DNA of 56,400 nucleotides from Parendozoicomonas sp. Alg238-R29 (GCF_947331445.1 NZ_CAMZOG010000023.1:1-56400), one strand, 5' to 3'. Shown: positions 18,420 to 26,927, numbered from the stretch's first letter. Program-made: numbers and translations. The notes: generated by a model not told the origin, from the letters alone.

Positions 18420-18455
18420 AAAGAGCCGCCCCGGATATCTGGAGCGGCTCTTTGC
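18420..18455. terminator. bidirectional terminator between proB and lipase-like gene
   Basis: AAAGAGCCGC (18420-18429) pairs perfectly with GCGGCTCTTT (18443-18452). The A/T ends serve both convergent genes. Confidence 0.8.
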
Positions 18456-18466
18456 ATATATGCGGA

Positions 18467-19462
18467 TTACTTGTTTGTGGGTTTCTGAAGGAATTGATAG
18501 TTGCTCGCTTTTTCTATTGAGTCCACCAAGGCTGGGGTCCAGTGGCGTTTTTTGATGGAGAGTTTTGTGGTGTTTGCAGGAATAACGTAAACAGGTACGC
18601 CCTCTGGATGAGGGTTCTGGAAGAGGGTGTTTCCCCATGTGCTTTTGTTGTTGAGATACTCGCCTTCCACTTCTGCCAGAATTAACCAGTTTTTGTTGTA
18701 GGTGTTAATCGCTTCTGTCGCAGTCTCTTCTGTTAGGTTTTCTTTTGACCGGTGATAAATGGCATCGCGCCTCAGGCTGTCTGGCAGTTCAAGGCTGTTA
18801 AAAGCAACGGCCGGTACATTGCAGGCCAGGCCTGCATACTGTGCCACAGCTCCCCCCAGTGAGGACCCCGTTAAAACAATGCTTTTGATAGAGGGTGTGT
18901 TTTTCAGATGCCGACATAAGCGCCTGGCTTCAGTGAGTATCTGATGACGAAACCCATAGGCAATCTGTGATGAAGCTGAGATGGTTACCGCGCTACGGTA
19001 AGTGGCATCAAAATCTGTACCGGCAAAGGCAAGAATAACTGTGCTGGTGGGCCTGTGGATAAATCCTCGGGCCTGTAATCCAGAGTGAGAGTGCTCAAAA
19101 CGTTTAGTGACTCTGGGTTTAAAGGTTTTGCTTGCGGACACTGGCAAGTCGATAGCTTTTATTTGCTCAAGCTTGAGGAATTCCAAGCGATCGAAATTCC
19201 AGTGATGATCTGCCGGCTTGGAGCGTTCTAGTTTGTAGCTGTGAGCCATGTGGCTGGCTAGAGCGTATGGATAAAGAGCTTTGGCCTGAAGCTTGTCGAT
19301 ATTGATTTTAGGGTTGTCCTCGTCAGTTGCTGGTGTACCCACAAGAGTGGCTGGTGTGAAGAAATAGCCTCCCGGCAGGTGCAGGATGCTTTGGCTGGCA
19401 AACACTGGCAGAGAAATAACTAATGCCAGCAGTATAGTGGTCAGTTGATTTGTGATACGCAT
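18467..19462 (-). CDS. secreted lipase-like alpha/beta hydrolase
   Basis: A 331-residue exported protein with a clear signal peptide (LTTILLALVISLPVFA, cleavage near residue 22). The core resembles class-3 lipases. VILAFAGTDF (142-151) supplies the oxyanion strand, and VLTGSSLGGAVAQYAGL holds the GXSXG nucleophile elbow with Ser201. A catalytic Asp and His follow but cannot be assigned with confidence. AAGGAT precedes the ATG well. It may act on phospholipids or triglycerides in the periplasm or outside the cell. It lies between proB and rpsT, a junction where related genomes have no such gene, so it is an accessory insertion. Confidence 0.75.
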   Translation of the reverse strand: MRITNQLTTILLALVISLPVFASQSILHLPGGYFFTPATLVGTPATDEDNPKINIDKLQAKALYPYALASHMAHSYKLERSKPADHHWNFDRLEFLKLEQIKAIDLPVSASKTFKPRVTKRFEHSHSGLQARGFIHRPTSTVILAFAGTDFDATYRSAVTISASSQIAYGFRHQILTEARRLCRHLKNTPSIKSIVLTGSSLGGAVAQYAGLACNVPAVAFNSLELPDSLRRDAIYHRSKENLTEETATEAINTYNKNWLILAEVEGEYLNNKSTWGNTLFQNPHPEGVPVYVIPANTTKLSIKKRHWTPALVDSIEKASNYQFLQKPTNK

Positions 19463-19532
19463 GGCTATCCTTCCTTGGTGCCAGATCGGTTTTGTGTCTA
19501 TCGGCTTTGTATTTCTTGCAGTTTCTTCTCAA

Positions 19533-20060
19533 TCAGTCTGGGTTGATAAGTCCGCAGAGCCCCTCAATTTCGTCCCGAATAATTGGGTAATGATTGACCT
19601 TGTGGAGAAGGGTGAGAATCTCCTCGTATTTCCCATTGCTGTTTTAAAAAAGGTTTCCAGACATAAAACTGATGATAAACCCTGCTGGATGCCTCTCAAA
19701 AAGTCTCAGCAGGTGCTGGTATTCCGGTTCGTTGCCAGCTTTGCTGCCGGGGTTGTAGTGGTCGCACCTTTGCTCTGGAATCCAATTGGGGGCTGGCAGG
19801 TTGTGGTCAAGATCAGCGCCATTGGCGTTAGTTTTGGTGCTGGCGGTCAGCCCATCTGGCTCATCGCCGTGGGTTCCGGCTATGAGGTAACAGTAGCGGT
19901 GTACAGCGCCCGGGCTGATCGTGGTATTGATCAGGCGCCCTTCAACGAACTGGCCGGGTTTTGTGGGTATCAGGTTGGACATATCAGAGCTTTCGGTTGA
20001 TATGCGTCTGGCTTGAGGAGAGGTTGCGGAGGTAGAGCTGCAAGTGGAGAAAATCAGGCA
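19533..20060 (-). pseudogene. broken MpaA-like M14 carboxypeptidase (murein peptide amidase)
   Basis: The minus strand encodes a lipoprotein-like stretch (LLFFCLIFSTCSS), then VHRYCYLIAGTHGDEPDG with the HxxE-type zinc motif of M14 peptidases. It then jumps to NANGADLDHNLPAPNW and KAGNEPEYQHLLRLFERHPA with GFIISF, all closely matching E. coli MpaA. About 35 codons between GDEPDG and NANGADL are missing, and the frame ends soon after IISF. A further fragment, KYEEILTLLHKVNHYPIIRD, ends at a stop at 19533. MpaA cleaves L-Ala-gamma-D-Glu-meso-DAP tripeptides in peptidoglycan recycling; this copy cannot be functional. The true N-terminus is unclear because it runs into the rpsT terminator. Confidence 0.65.
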
Positions 20061-20064
20061 AAAG

Positions 20065-20091
20065 AAAAGGAGCCGACTGGCTCCTTTTCAT
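20065..20091 (-). terminator. terminator of rpsT
   Basis: On the minus strand AAAAGGAGCC - AGTC - GGCTCCTTTTCTTTT, about 20 nt after the rpsT stop. Confidence 0.88.
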
Positions 20092-20111
20092 AAGGTTTGT
20101 CAGGCGGCAAA

Positions 20112-20378
20112 TTAAGCGGCCAGAGCTTTAACCTTAGCGTTCAGGCGGCTCTTGTTACGAGCAGCTTTGTTCTTGTGGATCAGGCCTTTGTCAGCCATAC
20201 GATCGATTACAGGAACAGCAGCAGCGTAAGCGGCCGTTGCAGCTTCGAAGTCTTTAGCTTCAACAGCGGCGATAATTTTCTTGATGTAGGTGCGAACCAT
20301 GGAACGCTGACCAGCTTTGTGCTGACGGCGCTTCTCTTGAGTACGTGCACGCTTCTTTGCGGATGGAGAATTTGCCAT
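20112..20378 (-). CDS. rpsT: 30S ribosomal protein S20
   Basis: An 88-residue small-subunit protein. [39 protein letters not shown] and [17 protein letters not shown] are the S20 signatures. AGGAGC lies just before the ATG on the minus strand. In related genomes rpsT sits beside murJ on the opposite strand; here accessory genes of about 5 kb separate them. Confidence 0.98.
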   Translation of the reverse strand: MANSPSAKKRARTQEKRRQHKAGQRSMVRTYIKKIIAAVEAKDFEAATAAYAAAVPVIDRMADKGLIHKNKAARNKSRLNAKVKALAA

Positions 20379-20422
20379 CTGGATAGCTCCTCGAAAATTC
20401 GGTTGTATTTAAAAAACGCGCA

Positions 20423-20451
20423 AATATGCCGGGTTGATCAGTTTTTGTCAA
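20423..20451 (-). promoter_or_regulatory. sigma-70 promoter of rpsT
   Basis: On the minus strand a consensus TTGACA (20446-20451), 17-bp spacer and CATATT (20423-20428). It yields a leader of about 38 nt. The rest of the 218-bp gap to the LysR gene shows nothing clear. Confidence 0.8.
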
Positions 20452-20596
20452 TTTCAAGCAGCCGCGCCAAAATGACATTGAATCAAGCCAGTGATTTGCA
20501 TCCCGATGACACATTTCGGGAGATAAAAATACGGGTGCGCGGATTCTGGCATTCATGCCCCTGTGGGTCAAGAGCCTCTGCCGCCAGAGATAGGCT

Positions 20597-21547
20597 TCAA
20601 AACACGTATCTGGCCTGTATATCCCTGATGGTTTGTGAGAGTTCTTCGTATACGAGCTGGCGAAACCATATGTGTCCGGGATCTTTCCTATGGCGTTCGT
20701 GCCAGATAATTGAGTAAGTGAATGGCTTTTGTCTGAGGGGTAAAGGTAGGGTCTTCAAGTTGTAATGGGTGGCACAGCTGGTAGCCAGGCCATAAGGAAT
20801 GGTAAGCACCAGGTCTGTTGTGGCCACTAAAGCCAGAGCGGCAACGAAGTGAGGAACCCGCAGAGCAATGCGTCTTTCGAGCCCCTGTTCTTCGAGGAGG
20901 TGGTCGACAGCTCCTTTTGCTTCTCCCCCCATTGTAATCAGAGTGTGCGCATGGCTGGCATAATTCTGAAGATAACTTTCGCTTATCTGTGACTGTTTGA
21001 CCAAGGGGTGCGATTGGTTCACCACGCAAACAAACTGATCTTCCCCCACGCCTCGGCCGTGAATCATAGACGGCGCATCACTGACTGTACAAACAGCCAG
21101 ATCAATATCCTGCTGATCCAGTATGTGGACAAAGCGTTCCTTCCAAGGCGTGATTTCCAGATTGACTCCCGGGGCTTCTTCTCTCAGGCGGCGAATAACT
21201 GAAGGCAGCAGAACCTGTGAACCGTAATCTGTTGTTGCCAAGCGGAAGCGTGTTGTGGCTTTGGCCGGAATAAACTCGTCGGGTTCTATTAACAGGCTCA
21301 GGTCTTGTAGTGAGCGCTGCAGTTGCAGGGCAATCTTTTCTGCACGTGGAGTGGGCGTTAGCCCTTTTGGGGTGCGAGTAAAAAGAGGGTCGTTAAATAA
21401 TTCTCTCAAACGTGAAAGATTTCTGCTGATGGCCGGTTGGGATAGATTGAGTCGCCCGGCAGCCCTGGTGACATTGCGTTCTTCCAGAAGCATCTGGAGT
21501 ACGGGCAGAAGGTTAAGATCTTTTGATGAAAGGCTGGAAATACTCAT
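20597..21547 (-). CDS. LysR family transcriptional regulator
   Basis: A 316-residue DNA-binding regulator. The winged helix is at residues about 9-68 (DLNLLPVLQMLLEERNVTRA, RLNLSQPAISRNLSRLRELF, DPLFTRTPKGLTPT), and the effector-binding domain runs from about 98 to 300 (FRLATTDYGSQVLLPSVIRR, DIDLAVCTVSD, LTIPYGLA). The LLPVLQ...N-V-T-A...QPAISR pattern resembles the NodD/LeuO-like subgroup. It is transcribed divergently from the adjacent NADP-dependent oxidoreductase, the classic layout in which a LysR protein controls its neighbour. The intergenic region has three phased ATGCAT palindromes. The inducer is unknown. Confidence 0.9.
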   Translation of the reverse strand: MSISSLSSKDLNLLPVLQMLLEERNVTRAAGRLNLSQPAISRNLSRLRELFNDPLFTRTPKGLTPTPRAEKIALQLQRSLQDLSLLIEPDEFIPAKATTRFRLATTDYGSQVLLPSVIRRLREEAPGVNLEITPWKERFVHILDQQDIDLAVCTVSDAPSMIHGRGVGEDQFVCVVNQSHPLVKQSQISESYLQNYASHAHTLITMGGEAKGAVDHLLEEQGLERRIALRVPHFVAALALVATTDLVLTIPYGLATSCATHYNLKTLPLPLRQKPFTYSIIWHERHRKDPGHIWFRQLVYEELSQTIRDIQARYVF

Positions 21548-21596
21548 GCAATGATTTCTGGTTATACCGATTATGCATGTAATGCATTAGATGCAT
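21546..21596. promoter_or_regulatory. phased ATGCAT operator-like array
   Basis: ATGCAT occurs at 21573-21578, 21582-21587 and 21591-21596, each exactly 9 bp after the previous one. A near copy, ATGCAA, starts at 21546, which is 27 bp (3 x 9) earlier and overlaps the LysR start codon. The array lies between the divergent LysR and oxidoreductase genes and is the likely LysR binding region. Confidence 0.55.
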
Positions 21597-21654
21597 GATG
21601 ATAACAGGAATAGAGTAGCCACGTCGCTTAGAACACGAACAGCCAAGGTGCTTC

Positions 21655-22668
21655 ATGTATATTGAGAAAAATCAGAAAATTCACTTAACCCGTCGACCAC
21701 AAGGCTTGCCTGTTTCTGAAGATTTTGAACTGGTCTCAGACTCAATCGCAGAGCTGAAAGATGGTGAGGTTCTGGTTAAAAATCTGTGGATGTCTGTTGA
21801 TCCTTATATGCGTGGGCGTATGACAGACCGGAAAAGTTATATCGCTCCTTTTGCGATTGGCGAAGTGTTGGAGGGTGGCGCTGTCGGGGAGGTTGTTGAA
21901 TCACGCAACCCAAGCTTTCCAGAGGGTACCAAGGTGTCCAGTATGCAGGGGTGGAGAGAGTTTTTTATTTCCAACGGAGAAGGGTTGCAGAGCCTTCCTG
22001 AAACCACCGCTCCAGTTCAGTCTTTTCTGGGTGTTCTGGGGATGCCTGGTATGACGGCTTATACCGGGTTGTTAAAAATCGCAGAGCTGAAAGAAGGTGA
22101 TAAGGTGTTTGTTTCTGCGGCATCTGGGGCAGTGGGAGCTATTGTTTGCCAGATTGCCAAACTGAAAGGCTGTTATGTTGCAGGTAGTGTCGGCTCTGAT
22201 GAAAAAGAATCCTATCTGAAGGATGAGCTCGGTGTTGATGCTGTCGTGAATTATAAGAAAACAAAAAACCTGAAAGCCGATATTGCCAAAGCCTGCCCAA
22301 ATGGTATTGATGTTTATTTTGAGAATGTTGGCGGCGCTCACCTGGAAGCTGTACTTGATCTGATGAATGACTATGGCCGTATTGCTGTATGCGGGATGAT
22401 TGACCAGTACAACGCAACGACTCCTGTCGCTGGGCCTTCTAACCTTTCTCAGTTGATTATCAAAAAACTAAAAATGCAGGGCTTTATTGTTTTTGATCAC
22501 TGGGATGAATATCCCGCATTTGTACAAGAGATGAGCCAATGGCTGCAAGGTGGTCAGATTGTTGCCCGGGAAACAGTGTACGACGGTATAGCTCAGGCAC
22601 CTGATGCATTTATTGGCCTGTTTACCGGGAAGAATACCGGCAAGATGTTAGTGAAACTGGCACTGTAA
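21655..22668 (+). CDS. NADP-dependent oxidoreductase, CurA/leukotriene B4 dehydrogenase-like
   Basis: Medium-chain reductase of 337 residues that reduces the C=C bond of alpha,beta-unsaturated carbonyl compounds with NADPH. Family features are LWMSVDPYMRGRM near residue 45, GMPGMTAYTGLLKI (about 130), the Rossmann loop SAASGAVGAIVCQIAKLKG (about 150-168) and DVYFENVGG. There are no zinc-ligand cysteines, as expected for this branch. The arrangement (divergent LysR, downstream DJ-1/PfpI protein) suggests a response to reactive carbonyl or electrophile stress. The specific substrate is not known. Confidence 0.9.
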   Translation: MYIEKNQKIHLTRRPQGLPVSEDFELVSDSIAELKDGEVLVKNLWMSVDPYMRGRMTDRKSYIAPFAIGEVLEGGAVGEVVESRNPSFPEGTKVSSMQGWREFFISNGEGLQSLPETTAPVQSFLGVLGMPGMTAYTGLLKIAELKEGDKVFVSAASGAVGAIVCQIAKLKGCYVAGSVGSDEKESYLKDELGVDAVVNYKKTKNLKADIAKACPNGIDVYFENVGGAHLEAVLDLMNDYGRIAVCGMIDQYNATTPVAGPSNLSQLIIKKLKMQGFIVFDHWDEYPAFVQEMSQWLQGGQIVARETVYDGIAQAPDAFIGLFTGKNTGKMLVKLAL

Positions 22669-22772
22669 CAATCTTCTGTTGAATCACGAGCACGAATAGT
22701 AATAAAGAAGGGTTATGTGCTGTGGATGTTTGTGTGTCACCCACGGCGCATCACTTCTTCGAGGGGATATCT

Positions 22773-23450
22773 ATGAAAGTTTTATTTGTTCTTACATCTC
22801 ATGATCAGCTGGGAAATACAGGCGAAAAAACGGGGTTTTGGATAGAAGAATTTGCCGCGCCCTATTACACCTTCAGTGATTCAGGTGCTCAGGTTGTGCT
22901 GGCTTCTCCTGCAGGTGGGCAGCCACCGATTGATCCCAAAAGTGCGCTGCCTGACTTTCAGACAGATTCAACCCGTCGTTTTGATAATGATGAAGAATTA
23001 CAAGCCAAGCTTTCCACGACGATCAAGTTGGCAGAAGTATCAGCAGATGACTTTGATGCCATTTTCTACCCGGGAGGTCATGGGCCGCTTTGGGATCTTA
23101 CAAATGACCAACACTCGATTTCATTGATTGAAGCATTCGCGACACAAGGTAAGCCTGTGTCGGCTGTATGTCATGCTCCGAGCGTGCTGTTGAATGCAAA
23201 GTCTGTCAGCGGTGAACCTTTTATTAATGGTCGAGCTGTTACCGGTTTTACGAATACTGAAGAAGCCGCTGTGGCTTTAACCGATGTGGTGCCTTTCTTA
23301 TTAGAAGATGCCTTGGTAGAAAAAGGAGGGAAATACAGCAAAGGTGAAGATTGGGGGCCTTACTGTGTGAAAGATGATTTGTTGATTACAGGGCAAAACC
23401 CAGCGTCTTCACAAGCCGTTGCCGAAGCTGTTTTATCTCTTCTTAAGTAA
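22773..23450 (+). CDS. DJ-1/PfpI family protein (class I glutamine amidotransferase-like)
   Basis: A 225-residue soluble protein. The nucleophile elbow is AVCHAPSVLL (Cys133-His134), with an acidic residue at Glu25/26 (FWIEEFAAPY) and the GGHGPLWDL loop (101-109). This is the Hsp31/YajL/glyoxalase-III-like arrangement. Members act as glyoxalases, deglycases or chaperones toward methylglyoxal-type damage; which activity applies is not decidable here. GAGGGG lies 6 nt before the ATG at 22773, so the longer frame from 22722 is not used. It lies 104 bp after the oxidoreductase and is probably co-transcribed. Confidence 0.88.
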   Translation: MKVLFVLTSHDQLGNTGEKTGFWIEEFAAPYYTFSDSGAQVVLASPAGGQPPIDPKSALPDFQTDSTRRFDNDEELQAKLSTTIKLAEVSADDFDAIFYPGGHGPLWDLTNDQHSISLIEAFATQGKPVSAVCHAPSVLLNAKSVSGEPFINGRAVTGFTNTEEAAVALTDVVPFLLEDALVEKGGKYSKGEDWGPYCVKDDLLITGQNPASSQAVAEAVLSLLK

Positions 23451-23466
23451 AGCTGGAGCTGTTGAA

Positions 23467-23550
23467 AATGATGAAGGTTCACCATCTGAAAAAAAATCCC
23501 GGTCAACCCGTGTTACCTGGCTTCTTGAAGAGCTAGGGAAATCAATTAGG
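23467..23550 (+). pseudogene. N-terminal remnant of a glutathione S-transferase
   Basis: ATGATGAAGGTTCACCATCTG starts MMKVHHL. After a run of eight A, a different frame continues SRSTRVTWLLEELGK. Joined, this is the opening of a bacterial GST (pattern VHHL..SRS.RV.WLLEELG). A frameshift in the A tract and loss of everything after about 24 codons make it non-functional. It would have been the third gene after the oxidoreductase and DJ-1 protein. Confidence 0.6.
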
Positions 23551-23565
23551 CAATATCCTTCGGGT

Positions 23566-23661
23566 GGTGCTGAAAGCCGCCATACGCTGCGTCAGGCTTG
23601 TTCAATGTAGAATAACTACGATTTTCACAAGCCTTCCTAACGCCTGGCGACTTTCAGCGCC
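23566..23661. repeat. 96-bp imperfect palindrome (small hairpin element)
   Basis: The arms 23566-23601 and 23627-23661 are complementary at about 28 of 36 positions (GCTGAAAG-CGCC ... GGCG-CTTTCAGC, CAGGCTTGT/ACAAGCC). The centre has a further small stem, ATGTAG/CTACGAT. Composition and symmetry suggest a REP- or MITE-like dispersed element rather than a terminator. It is placed immediately after the truncated GST remnant. Confidence 0.55.
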
Positions 23662-23706
23662 ACTGAGTCGTATGTTTAATTGAGAATGCCTCCATGTCCC
23701 CTGGTA

Positions 23707-25005
23707 TCAACTCTTTTTTTCCAGCAACCAGACTTTGGCTTCATTGTCTTTTGCAAACCGATCTACCCAGCCCCCTCCAACCAGCTCAACTCTCTCCCCT
23801 GTTCTTGCACCCGTACCCCCCGTAATAACCTGAGTGCCATTGTGGTTGAAGTTGACGCTCATCAGAGGGCCACCATTTTCAAGGGTGACTTTTCTTACCC
23901 ACTTTCCTCCATACAGCCCGTGTACGTGAGCCTTGTCATCGAAAGAGGCTGTGACAACATGGCAGCTGTCGGGGGAAAATCTGGCATCCTCAACGGTGTT
24001 GTCATGAGCTATGGTATGCTCAGTTTGCCACCGCCCGTTGGCGAGCTGTGTGACTCTGGCGGTTTTGTCGCAGGAAGCTGTGACAACACGTTTGTCGTCG
24101 GGGCTGAACTCAGCACTTTTCACATAGTTACCATGCTCTAGGCAATCTTCTAACAGCAGTTGATCATTTTCAAGCTGGTGGATTTTGACGAACCCTTTTT
24201 GGTCGGATGAAATAATGCGTTGTCCATCATGGCTGAATTTAATACTTGTGACGAAGTCAGCATGAAGAGTACCGGCGACCTTGTTCCACTGTCCGTTGCC
24301 AGCATTCTTGAAAAGGAGAGCAAGGGAACCATAAGAAGCCATGATGTAGTTCTCGTCAGGGCTGAAAACCGGGTTCGACACACTATGCGGATTATTCGAT
24401 CCATCTATACCTTTGAGATTTATTGAGGCTTCTTCACTCCAGTGTTCATTATCGAGCTTATAAATTTTAAGGTGCGAATGACGAAGAAACGTTCCTACTG
24501 CTATACGCTCCCCACTGGAGCTAAAAGCAATAGTTTCTGCGCAGCCAAGAGTACCACCAGGGCGAAGAATTTCCTCAATTTCACATCCATTATCGGTGAT
24601 TCTATGAACTGTTATCTCATTTGAGTGGTTTGAGGTTGCAACCCGGGTTTCCTGAGGGTTGAAACTGGCACAAAGAGCCCAATTGTACGTACTATAACCC
24701 TGGTTAGGCGCTTTAGGGACAGTGTAGAGTTTCGCCCATTGCCCTCCATGGAGTTTGCTAATACTGGTGGTACCATCCTGACTGGAAGTGGCCAAATAAT
24801 TGCCATGAGGGCTGAAGGTCACTTTCCTGATCCGACCAGTGTGATTGACAGTATAGATAGGGGTCGCTGTCAGTTCTTTGCTTGAAAGTAATGTCTCTCT
24901 TTCTTTGGGAGTAATATCCCTACCAAAAGGTGATGCTGATGCATGCGTCCCAATCTCGTGCTGATAGGTGGAATATCCCGCTGTGCCCTCTGCTGCTGAT
25001 ATCAT
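23707..25005 (-). CDS. WD40-repeat protein
   Basis: A 432-residue protein consisting of a short N-terminal stretch of about 45 residues and about seven WD40-type blades (residues about 48-420). Repeats show the typical strand pattern, for example VRKVTFSPHGNYLATSSQDG-like units, VKSAEFSPDDKRVVTASCDK and VEDARFSPDSCHVVTASFDD, with F-SPD and TAS/D motifs. There is no signal peptide, membrane span or attached kinase domain. Such stand-alone WD40 proteins are rare in free-living bacteria and frequent in host-associated ones, where they may scaffold protein contacts. The Shine-Dalgarno AAGGAGG is excellent. The function is unknown and a secreted effector role is only speculation. Confidence 0.85.
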   Translation of the reverse strand: MISAAEGTAGYSTYQHEIGTHASASPFGRDITPKERETLLSSKELTATPIYTVNHTGRIRKVTFSPHGNYLATSSQDGTTSISKLHGGQWAKLYTVPKAPNQGYSTYNWALCASFNPQETRVATSNHSNEITVHRITDNGCEIEEILRPGGTLGCAETIAFSSSGERIAVGTFLRHSHLKIYKLDNEHWSEEASINLKGIDGSNNPHSVSNPVFSPDENYIMASYGSLALLFKNAGNGQWNKVAGTLHADFVTSIKFSHDGQRIISSDQKGFVKIHQLENDQLLLEDCLEHGNYVKSAEFSPDDKRVVTASCDKTARVTQLANGRWQTEHTIAHDNTVEDARFSPDSCHVVTASFDDKAHVHGLYGGKWVRKVTLENGGPLMSVNFNHNGTQVITGGTGARTGERVELVGGGWVDRFAKDNEAKVWLLEKKS

Positions 25006-25335
25006 GATCTTGAACCTCCTTGTTATTCACGATGTTTACCTCACCAGGCTATTGACCGTGCTGATGGTATTTAGTTCCTGAGCTTAATTGGGGGCAGGTT
25101 CATTTTTATGAGTCCCCTAAAAGGTTAAAATCACCGGCTTTAGCTACGATGCTTCTTGCCGTATGTTTGGTGTAAGACGTAGGGCAGCTCGTAAAGTTAC
25201 TGAAATATACGCCGGGAATTCTGCTCTGGTCAGTGATGCGGGTCTACAGATTCTTATGGTTGTATGCACGTCTGGTATCCTGAGGTCTTAGGCAGGTACA
25301 CTTTATTGATTTGATCTTCTCATTGTCAGGAATTT
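25006..25335. other. 330-bp intergenic region before murJ
   Basis: It separates the divergent WD40 and murJ genes and must hold both promoters, but no convincing -35/-10 pair or operator stands out. No coding remnant is recognisable. Confidence 0.4.
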
Positions 25336-26904
25336 ATGACGTCTGAAAAGCAGGATACTGCTGAAAACAAGGCGGGCGGTGGCCTGTTGCGCTCATCACT
25401 TGTTGTGGGAGTGATGACCATGCTTTCCCGTGTTCTGGGCTTGGCTCGGGATGTGGTCATTGCGGTGTACTTCGGCTCTCAGGCTGAGGCCGATGCGTTT
25501 TTTGTTGCCTTTAAAATCCCTAACTTTCTTCGTCGCCTTTTTGCCGAGGGGGCGTTTTCTCAGGCGTTTGTTCCGGTTCTGTCTGAATACCGCACCAAGC
25601 GGCCGAAGGAGGCCGTTCAGGAGTTAGTAAACCGGGTAGCCGGGACACTGGGAGTAACTCTTACTCTTGTGACCGTTTTAGCTATGTTGGCGGCACCTTT
25701 GCTGATTTTGGTGTTTGCTCCTGGTTTTCATGCTGAAGCGGAAAAGCTTGCCCTTGCCGGGGATATGTTACGCATTACCTTTCCCTATCTTTTGCTGATT
25801 TCCCTGACTGCTTTTGCAGGTTCCATTCTTAACAGTTATGGGAAGTTTGCGGTTCCGGCTTTTACGCCGGTGCTATTGAACCTGAGTCTGATTGGTTCAA
25901 CGATTCTGCTAACGCCTTATTTTGAACAACCTGTTATGGCTTTGGCCTGGGGAGTGGTGATCGCCGGTATTTCCCAACTGCTTTTGCAGGTGCCTTTCTT
26001 AAAGCAGATTCATCTGTTGCCCAAACCATTGTGGGGTTGGAAAGATGAGGGCGTTCGCCGCATTCTGAAACTTATGGCTCCGGCCATGTTTGGTGTGTCT
26101 GTAGCCCAGATTAACCTGCTGCTGGATACGGTGCTGGCGTCCTTCCTGCAAACCGGCAGTATTTCCTGGCTTTATTATTCCGACCGTTTGATGGAGTTGC
26201 CGCTAGGTATTTTTGGTATCGCCATTGCCACAGTGATTCTACCCAGTCTTTCCCGCCAGCATGCGGGAGATGATCCGAAGGCATTTTCTGCCACTCTGGA
26301 TTGGGCGGTTCGCCTGGTTCTGCTGATTGGGATTCCTGCTGGTATCGCTCTGTTTCTGCTGGCAGAACCGTTAATTGCAACGTTGTTCTATCACGGACGA
26401 ATGGAAGATCGAGATGTCATTATGGCGGCCATGAGTCTGCGGGCTTATTCTGCTGGCTTGCTGTTTTTTATGTTGATTAAGGTGCTGGCTCCCGGTTATT
26501 TCGCCCGTCAGGATACGAAAACGCCAGTGAAAATCGCCGTATATGCCATGGTTTCGAATATGGTGTTTAATCTGGCGTTGGTCTGGTCGCTTCAACACGC
26601 AGGTTTGGCTTTGGCAACATCACTGTCGGCCGCTATGAATGCAGGTATGCTTCTTTGGGGGTTGGTGCGCACCGGTGTGTTCAAAGTACATAGTGGTTGG
26701 GGTGTTTATGCATCTCGTTTGTTGTTGGCAAACGGTGCCATGGCCGGTGTGCTGATCTGGCTCGGACACTCCCCGGATGTATGGCTCGACTGGACGCTTT
26801 TGGAGCGTATTGAAAACCTTACTATTTTGGTTGTTGCTGGCCTTGGCGCTTATGGGCTGGCATTAATTGTATCGGGATTACGTCCAGGGCATTTGCGGCA
26901 CTAA
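25336..26904 (+). CDS. murJ: lipid II flippase MurJ
   Basis: Inner-membrane MOP-superfamily flippase moving lipid II to the periplasm for peptidoglycan synthesis; 522 residues with about 14 membrane segments. Signatures are LLRSSLVVGVMTMLSRVLGL then ARDVVIAVYFG near the N-terminus, ADAFFVAFKIPNFLRRLFAE, GAFSQAFVPVLSEY, and YYSDRLMELPLGIFGIAIAT then VILPSLSR. Conserved charged residues of the central cavity (Arg in the first segment, RRLFAEG) are present. AGGA precedes the ATG. It heads the direction of ribF-ileS, as in related genomes, but a broken tetR and a DUF2147 remnant now lie between. Confidence 0.96.
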   Translation: MTSEKQDTAENKAGGGLLRSSLVVGVMTMLSRVLGLARDVVIAVYFGSQAEADAFFVAFKIPNFLRRLFAEGAFSQAFVPVLSEYRTKRPKEAVQELVNRVAGTLGVTLTLVTVLAMLAAPLLILVFAPGFHAEAEKLALAGDMLRITFPYLLLISLTAFAGSILNSYGKFAVPAFTPVLLNLSLIGSTILLTPYFEQPVMALAWGVVIAGISQLLLQVPFLKQIHLLPKPLWGWKDEGVRRILKLMAPAMFGVSVAQINLLLDTVLASFLQTGSISWLYYSDRLMELPLGIFGIAIATVILPSLSRQHAGDDPKAFSATLDWAVRLVLLIGIPAGIALFLLAEPLIATLFYHGRMEDRDVIMAAMSLRAYSAGLLFFMLIKVLAPGYFARQDTKTPVKIAVYAMVSNMVFNLALVWSLQHAGLALATSLSAAMNAGMLLWGLVRTGVFKVHSGWGVYASRLLLANGAMAGVLIWLGHSPDVWLDWTLLERIENLTILVVAGLGAYGLALIVSGLRPGHLRH

Positions 26905-26927
26905 TCGAGTGTTTTGTCGTCAATGGA

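Noticed and set aside
19452-20000. 182-aa plus-strand frame
   Set aside because: Antisense to the MpaA-like remnant, which has clear family motifs.
20097-20717. 206-aa plus-strand frame
   Set aside because: Covers rpsT and the LysR gene in antisense; no plausible start or domain.
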